Positions 59,314-64,000 of a stretch of DNA of 64,000 nt are shown here, piece by piece. Origin of the DNA: Pedosphaera sp. (GTDB lineage Bacteria > Verrucomicrobiota > Verrucomicrobiia > Limisphaerales > AAA164-E04); the NCBI GenBank assembly GCA_002690655.1, contig NZFL01000001.1, forward strand, positions 62,001 through 126,000. The letters run 5' to 3'. The translations under genes and the position numbers were made by a program. Position 1 is the stretch's first letter, and each line of letters opens with the position of its first letter. The notes beneath the pieces were generated by a model, which worked only from the letters and a program-made list of their open reading frames with translations, had not been told where the DNA came from and made no database searches.

Positions 59314-60684
59314 TCAACCCCAGAATTCTCTGGGATCGGTGACTTTACCCGTCAATGCACTCGCTGCAACTGTAGCGGGTGAAGCCAGAAAAACCTGAGA
59401 TTCCTTGTGCCCCATGCGACCAGGGAAATTGCGGTTTGTGGCACTGATGCACTTCATGGGTTTATTCATTCGCCCAAAAGTATCTACAGGTCCGCCAAGA
59501 CAAGCCGAGCAACCGGCATTCTCCGTCATCTGCACACCAGCTTCCGTCAAAATATTCCAGACACTGTTTCCATTCCACTGGGTGGTTTTTAGGTCGTCTA
59601 CAATTTCAGGAGTCGCAGGCACGCCGAACGTATCGATTTTCACCGATTTACCTTTGATAATGTGGGCGAAGGCAAGGAAATCACTTGTTTTACCACCTGT
59701 GCATGAACCAATGTAGGCGCGGTCCAAGGCTAGATCACTCATCTCTTTCGCCAACTTGCGATTACCGGGATCCGGATGACAAGCGACGGTCGGTTCCAAT
59801 TTGCTCAGATCCACAGTCAAATCGGAAAAAAACGTTTCGTCGGTATCACGCTCGACAGGCTCGTAAGATGAGCGAGTTCCGTTAAGAGCACATCGGTGGT
59901 CCACGTAAGCTTTGGTTTTTTCGTCAAATTCAAAAATTCCGTTCTTGCCTCCTGCTTCAATAGCCATGTTGGCAATGGTCATTCGATCATCAATTGTCAG
60001 ACTGGAAGCTCCCTGTCCATCAAATTGCATCGCTCGATAGGTGGCCCCATCAAAACCGATCTCACCAATCACATGAAGGATAATGTCCTTTGCCATCACG
60101 CCTGGCTGGATCTCACCTTCCAGGCGGAAATGCATTGTTTCGGGCACTTTGATCAGAAGTTTTCCAGTCCCCATGACGAAACCAGCATCGGTATTACCGA
60201 TGCCTGTTGCAAACTGGTTGAACGCTCCCGCCATACAAGTATGCGAGTCCGTGCCAAATAAAACTTCACCCGGGCGTGTATGGCCACGATGCGCCAGAGC
60301 AGTGTGGCAAACACCCGCATAATTCGAACCATATTGCTTCTTGAGCAAGCCCTGCGCCGGATTAAAGGCCCACTTTCCATCAGGGTCATCGATCACGTCG
60401 TAAAAGTAAGTAATGTCCTGCTCCTTCACGAAATCTCGAAGAATATCAACGTTCCGATTGGATCGAGAATCTGCAGTAAAGATGTAGTGGTCAGGAATAA
60501 TGACAATACGTTCCTTGTCCCATACTTTCGCTGTTTCTCCAAACTCACGCTTGAAAACACCGATTGTACCGGGTCCGCATACATCATGGGTCATCAGGGT
60601 ATCTGCCTTGACCCAAACATTATCACCTGCTTTGACTTGAGCCTTCCCTGAGGCTCGTGCCAGAATTTTTTCCGTCAACGTCAT
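59314..60684 (-). CDS. leuC: 3-isopropylmalate dehydratase large subunit
   Basis: THDVCGPG; IIPDHYIFTADSRSNRNVDILRDF; FGTDSHTCMAGAFNQFATGIGNTDAGFVMGTGKLLIKVPET; YIGSCTGGK; NRNFPGRMGHKESQVFLASPATVAASALTG. Confidence 0.92.
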   Translation of the reverse strand: MTLTEKILARASGKAQVKAGDNVWVKADTLMTHDVCGPGTIGVFKREFGETAKVWDKERIVIIPDHYIFTADSRSNRNVDILRDFVKEQDITYFYDVIDDPDGKWAFNPAQGLLKKQYGSNYAGVCHTALAHRGHTRPGEVLFGTDSHTCMAGAFNQFATGIGNTDAGFVMGTGKLLIKVPETMHFRLEGEIQPGVMAKDIILHVIGEIGFDGATYRAMQFDGQGASSLTIDDRMTIANMAIEAGGKNGIFEFDEKTKAYVDHRCALNGTRSSYEPVERDTDETFFSDLTVDLSKLEPTVACHPDPGNRKLAKEMSDLALDRAYIGSCTGGKTSDFLAFAHIIKGKSVKIDTFGVPATPEIVDDLKTTQWNGNSVWNILTEAGVQMTENAGCSACLGGPVDTFGRMNKPMKCISATNRNFPGRMGHKESQVFLASPATVAASALTGKVTDPREFWG

Positions 60685-60739
60685 AATATTTGATCATCAT
60701 AGACTAATTATTTCCCTCACATCAATACCCATCTAATAC

Positions 60740-60791
60740 AGGGTCAGTCCCTACTATTGATATTTTGAAATAAATGGTAGGAACTGACCCT
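60740..60791. repeat. REP/REPIN-like imperfect inverted repeat
   Basis: AGGGTCAGTCCCTACTATT - 14 nt - AATGGTAGGAACTGACCCT; arms match at 17 of 19 positions; motif shared with the site upstream of the RAYT gene. Confidence 0.75.
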
Positions 60792-60794
60792 TTT

Positions 60795-61889
60795 TTAGAA
60801 AAAGAGTAGTTCTTCTTCTGGCACTTTTATAATGACCTGCTGACCCACTTTCCACTGCATTTCACTTGTTTCACGGATGATGATCTTATGAGGTCCTGCT
60901 AATACATGCACAAAAATATCTGCTCCGGTAGGTTCCAACCACTGAATGCTACCTTTTATTAGAAGGGTTTTACTGGAGTCATGAGTGAGTAATTCATCTT
61001 CTTCCAGGAGATGACCCTGTTCAGGGCGAAACCCAATGACATGATGGACATTTTCCCCAATAACAACCTCTCCCGGTAATCTCAATATTCCAACGGAATC
61101 AGTACCAGGCAAGTGAGCTTGGTCTGTGATTTTAACAGAATGCAGTTTCAAAAGATTCATCGGAGGTGATCCTATGAAACTGGCGACAAATTGATTGACT
61201 GGTTTCCGATAGATAGTGAGGGGAGGCGCGACTTGTTGCAGGGAGCCATTATTCATCACCATGATCCGATCACCCATTGTCATTGCCTCAGCCTGATCAT
61301 GAGTCACGTAGATCATCGTTGAACCCAATTTGCGGTGAAGTTCCGTCAACTCCATTCGCATCTGAATTCGCATTCGGGCATCTAGATTGGATAACGGTTC
61401 ATCAAAAAGAAAAACCTTCGGTCTGCGAACAAGCGCACGACCAACAGCCACCCTCTGCCGTTGCCCACCCGAAAGTTGGTCAGGCATCCTATTCAGTAAA
61501 TCCTGAATACCGAGCATGACAGAAGCTTCTTCCACACGTTGTGCAATTTCAGGTTTGGGAAATTTTCTGAGTTTCAAACCAAGTGAAATATTTTCCAAGA
61601 CACTCATGTGAGGATACAGCGCGTAATTCTGAAAGACCATCGCGACATCCCTATCTTTCGGTTCAAGGTCGTTGACCTTGGTATCATCCATATGAATGGA
61701 ACCGCCATCAATCTCCTCCAGACCTGCAATCATTCTAAGCGTAGTGGTCTTGCCACAACCAGAGGGTCCAACCAGTACCATGAACTCGCCGTGGTTGATC
61801 TCCAGTGTCAAATTAGAGACAGCAGTAACTTTTGACTTTTTCGATCCAGTATAAAACTTGGACACATTTTGGAGTGAAACTTTAGCCAT
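60795..61889 (-). CDS. ABC transporter ATP-binding protein (UgpC/MalK-like sugar importer ATPase)
   Basis: [63 protein letters not shown]-like C-terminus. Confidence 0.95.
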   Translation of the reverse strand: MAKVSLQNVSKFYTGSKKSKVTAVSNLTLEINHGEFMVLVGPSGCGKTTTLRMIAGLEEIDGGSIHMDDTKVNDLEPKDRDVAMVFQNYALYPHMSVLENISLGLKLRKFPKPEIAQRVEEASVMLGIQDLLNRMPDQLSGGQRQRVAVGRALVRRPKVFLFDEPLSNLDARMRIQMRMELTELHRKLGSTMIYVTHDQAEAMTMGDRIMVMNNGSLQQVAPPLTIYRKPVNQFVASFIGSPPMNLLKLHSVKITDQAHLPGTDSVGILRLPGEVVIGENVHHVIGFRPEQGHLLEEDELLTHDSSKTLLIKGSIQWLEPTGADIFVHVLAGPHKIIIRETSEMQWKVGQQVIIKVPEEELLFF

Positions 61890-62057
61890 GATATCTGTGA
61901 ACTTAGATTAACAACTTTGACGCAAAGCACAAAGTGAGATATGAGATTGTTTTGTATGACAGCGATTCTCGCCGAGCGAAGTGAATGACTAAAACAGACA
62001 AGCCTGAAACTTCGTACGTTCTATTAATTATACTTATATTTATTATTATTTTATCTT

Positions 62058-63653
62058 ATGACTATTGCAAATGAATCCTGGATGCGTTTTCAGCGCTACA
62101 TGCTCCAGTTCGACAAGATCAATCTGGCTTTGGATATCAGTAAAGTCGACTTTGAAAACGAGGATTTTGAGTTATTACGGGAGAGAGCAATTGATGCTTT
62201 GAAATTAATGCAACAGCTTGAGAAAGGGGAGATTGCGAATCCAGATGAAAATCGAATGGTAGGGCATTATTGGCTTAGAAATTCTGATTTGGCCCCTTCC
62301 AAGGAATTAAAGACAGCCATCGATGGGACATTGGATCAAATCAACCAATTTGTTCAAAAGGTCCATTCGGGAGATGTCGAAGGTGTGCATGGAAGGTTTG
62401 AAAAGATCCTGATAATAGGAATTGGTGGCTCGGCTTTGGGGCCACAATTTGTATCTGCTTCACTCGAAAAACCGGGTCTAGATCCGATAAAGCCATTCTT
62501 CTTTGACAACACGGATCCAGATGGCATGGATCAAGTCCTGGGGCATTTAGGCGAGTCCCTGGGTAAAACTCTGAGCATCGTCATTTCGAAATCCGGTGGT
62601 ACAAAGGAAACAAGAAATGGCATGTTGGAAGCCAAACAAGCCTACCAAAAGGCCGGTGTTGATTTTTCCAGGCACGTGGTCGCAATCACCAGCGAAGGAA
62701 GCCAATTGGACAAAATCGCCAAAGAAGAAGCTTGGCTGGAAATCTTTCCCATGTGGGATTGGATAGGAGGTCGAACGAGTGAACTATCCGCAGTAGGATT
62801 GCTTCCTGCTGCATTACAAGGCATCGATATTCGGGCTATGCTGGAGGGAGCCAAAGACTGCGATGAAGCCACTAGATCAATGGATATCAATTCGAATCCT
62901 GCGGCTTTACTTGCCATGATGTGGCATCATTGTGGATCTGGAAAAGGTGACAAGGCCATGGTCGTTTTGCCTTACAAGGACCGGTTACAACTTTTTTCCA
63001 AGTATCTCCAACAACTTGTAATGGAATCGTTGGGTAAATCAAAGGACTTGGAAGGGAATACTGTTGAGCAGGGAATTGCTGTATATGGAAACAAGGGCTC
63101 GACGGATCAACACGCTTATATTCAACAGTTGAGAGATGGACGAAACGATTTTTTTGCTACGTTCATTGAGGTGCTCAAGGATAGAAAAGGAACCTCGCTG
63201 GAAGTGGAGCGTGGTGTCACCAGCGGAGACTATTTGAATGGATTTTTCCTGGGCACTAGAAAAGCGCTTTACGATAACAAAAGAGATACCATTACCATTA
63301 CAATCGATGAAGTCAGCCCAAGGACAATAGGCATCCTGATCGCACTATACGAGCGGGCAGTAGGGCTTTATGCCTCAATGATCCATATCAATGCCTACCA
63401 TCAACCTGGAGTTGAGGCCGGGAAAAAGGCTGCGGGAGAGGTCATTCGTCGGCAAGTCAAAATCCTGGATTATCTCATGGAAAATCCTGGAACCAAATAT
63501 ACAGTGGAAGCTCTGGATCAAGCCTTGGGCGATCACGAAGTGCAGGAAGACATATTTAAAATCTGCCAGCACCTCGCTGCGAATCCATCACGAGGAATAC
63601 AAAAAGAGGGCGGTAATTCCCCTTCCGATGTACGTTTCTCATTCAAGGGTTGA
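62058..63653 (+). CDS. pgi: Glucose-6-phosphate isomerase
   Basis: [71 protein letters not shown]. Confidence 0.94.
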   Translation: MTIANESWMRFQRYMLQFDKINLALDISKVDFENEDFELLRERAIDALKLMQQLEKGEIANPDENRMVGHYWLRNSDLAPSKELKTAIDGTLDQINQFVQKVHSGDVEGVHGRFEKILIIGIGGSALGPQFVSASLEKPGLDPIKPFFFDNTDPDGMDQVLGHLGESLGKTLSIVISKSGGTKETRNGMLEAKQAYQKAGVDFSRHVVAITSEGSQLDKIAKEEAWLEIFPMWDWIGGRTSELSAVGLLPAALQGIDIRAMLEGAKDCDEATRSMDINSNPAALLAMMWHHCGSGKGDKAMVVLPYKDRLQLFSKYLQQLVMESLGKSKDLEGNTVEQGIAVYGNKGSTDQHAYIQQLRDGRNDFFATFIEVLKDRKGTSLEVERGVTSGDYLNGFFLGTRKALYDNKRDTITITIDEVSPRTIGILIALYERAVGLYASMIHINAYHQPGVEAGKKAAGEVIRRQVKILDYLMENPGTKYTVEALDQALGDHEVQEDIFKICQHLAANPSRGIQKEGGNSPSDVRFSFKG

Positions 63654-63686
63654 ACAAAAGTATCTTTAAATCAAACTCCCATTTCC

Positions 63687-64000
63687 ATGTTCAAGTATCC
63701 ACGTCGTTTTGATGTTATTGTTATTGGTGGAGGTCATGCCGGTGTTGAAGCCGCTCTGGCGTCTGCCAGAATGGGTTGCCAAACATTGATGCTATCCATC
63801 AATGTGGACACCATCGGGCAAATGTCGTGCAACCCAGCCATAGGAGGTCTTGCCAAAGGGCATCTGGCAAGGGAAATCGATGCAATGGGAGGAGAAATGG
63901 GGAAGGCCACCGATATGACGGGTCTCCAGTTCAGGATGTTGAACACCAAAAAAGGACCTTCTGTATGGGCTCCCAGAGCACAATGCGACAAAAAAGCATA
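63687..64000 (+). CDS. mnmG: tRNA uridine-5-carboxymethylaminomethyl modification enzyme MnmG, N-terminal part (truncated by window edge)
   Basis: [37 protein letters not shown]...[30 protein letters not shown]...[21 protein letters not shown]. Confidence 0.96.
   Translation, partial: MFKYPRRFDVIVIGGGHAGVEAALASARMGCQTLMLSINVDTIGQMSCNPAIGGLAKGHLAREIDAMGGEMGKATDMTGLQFRMLNTKKGPSVWAPRAQCDKKA

Noticed and set aside
1-64000. CRISPR array, tRNA or rRNA genes
   Set aside because: No regularly spaced direct repeats, no rRNA-like stretch, and no convincing tRNA cloverleaf seen in the gaps by eye; tRNAscan-SE and Infernal would be decisive.

Overview
This 64 kb window is gene-dense bacterial chromosome. 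The content suggests a Verrucomicrobia-like (PVC) organism: three PQQ-type beta-propeller proteins, ThuA and DUF1080 proteins, Gfo/Idh/MocA oxidoreductases, a Cys-type sulfatase, a GH88-like hydrolase, and a Gld-like ABC/DUF4340/AsmA block. This taxonomic call is inferred from protein families and is unverified. About 54 coding features are supported. They include argH, ptsI, a TRAP (dctPQM) cluster, hisA of eukaryotic type, an OmpH/bamA/dnaB block, rarA, a macB-like ABC/HlyD/TolC efflux operon, pssA, leuC, an ABC ATPase, pgi and the start of mnmG. I saw no rRNA, convincing tRNA, CRISPR array, prophage or clear defence island. The most interesting signals are: (1) a RAYT-type Y1 transposase with a REP-like half-site just upstream, and a near-perfect inverted-repeat copy of the same motif 36 kb away; (2) a promoter-equipped, structured non-coding region upstream of rarA that could be a small RNA, possibly 6S-like; (3) eukaryote/plant-like HisA and LeuC; (4) an HlyD-type adaptor ending in a canonical EF-hand; (5) a giant beta-propeller with an apparent methyltransferase-like insert; (6) two decayed genes, a carbonic anhydrase and a pseudopilin. 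I found no single unambiguous new multi-gene system. All family names come from reading the translations, with no database search.
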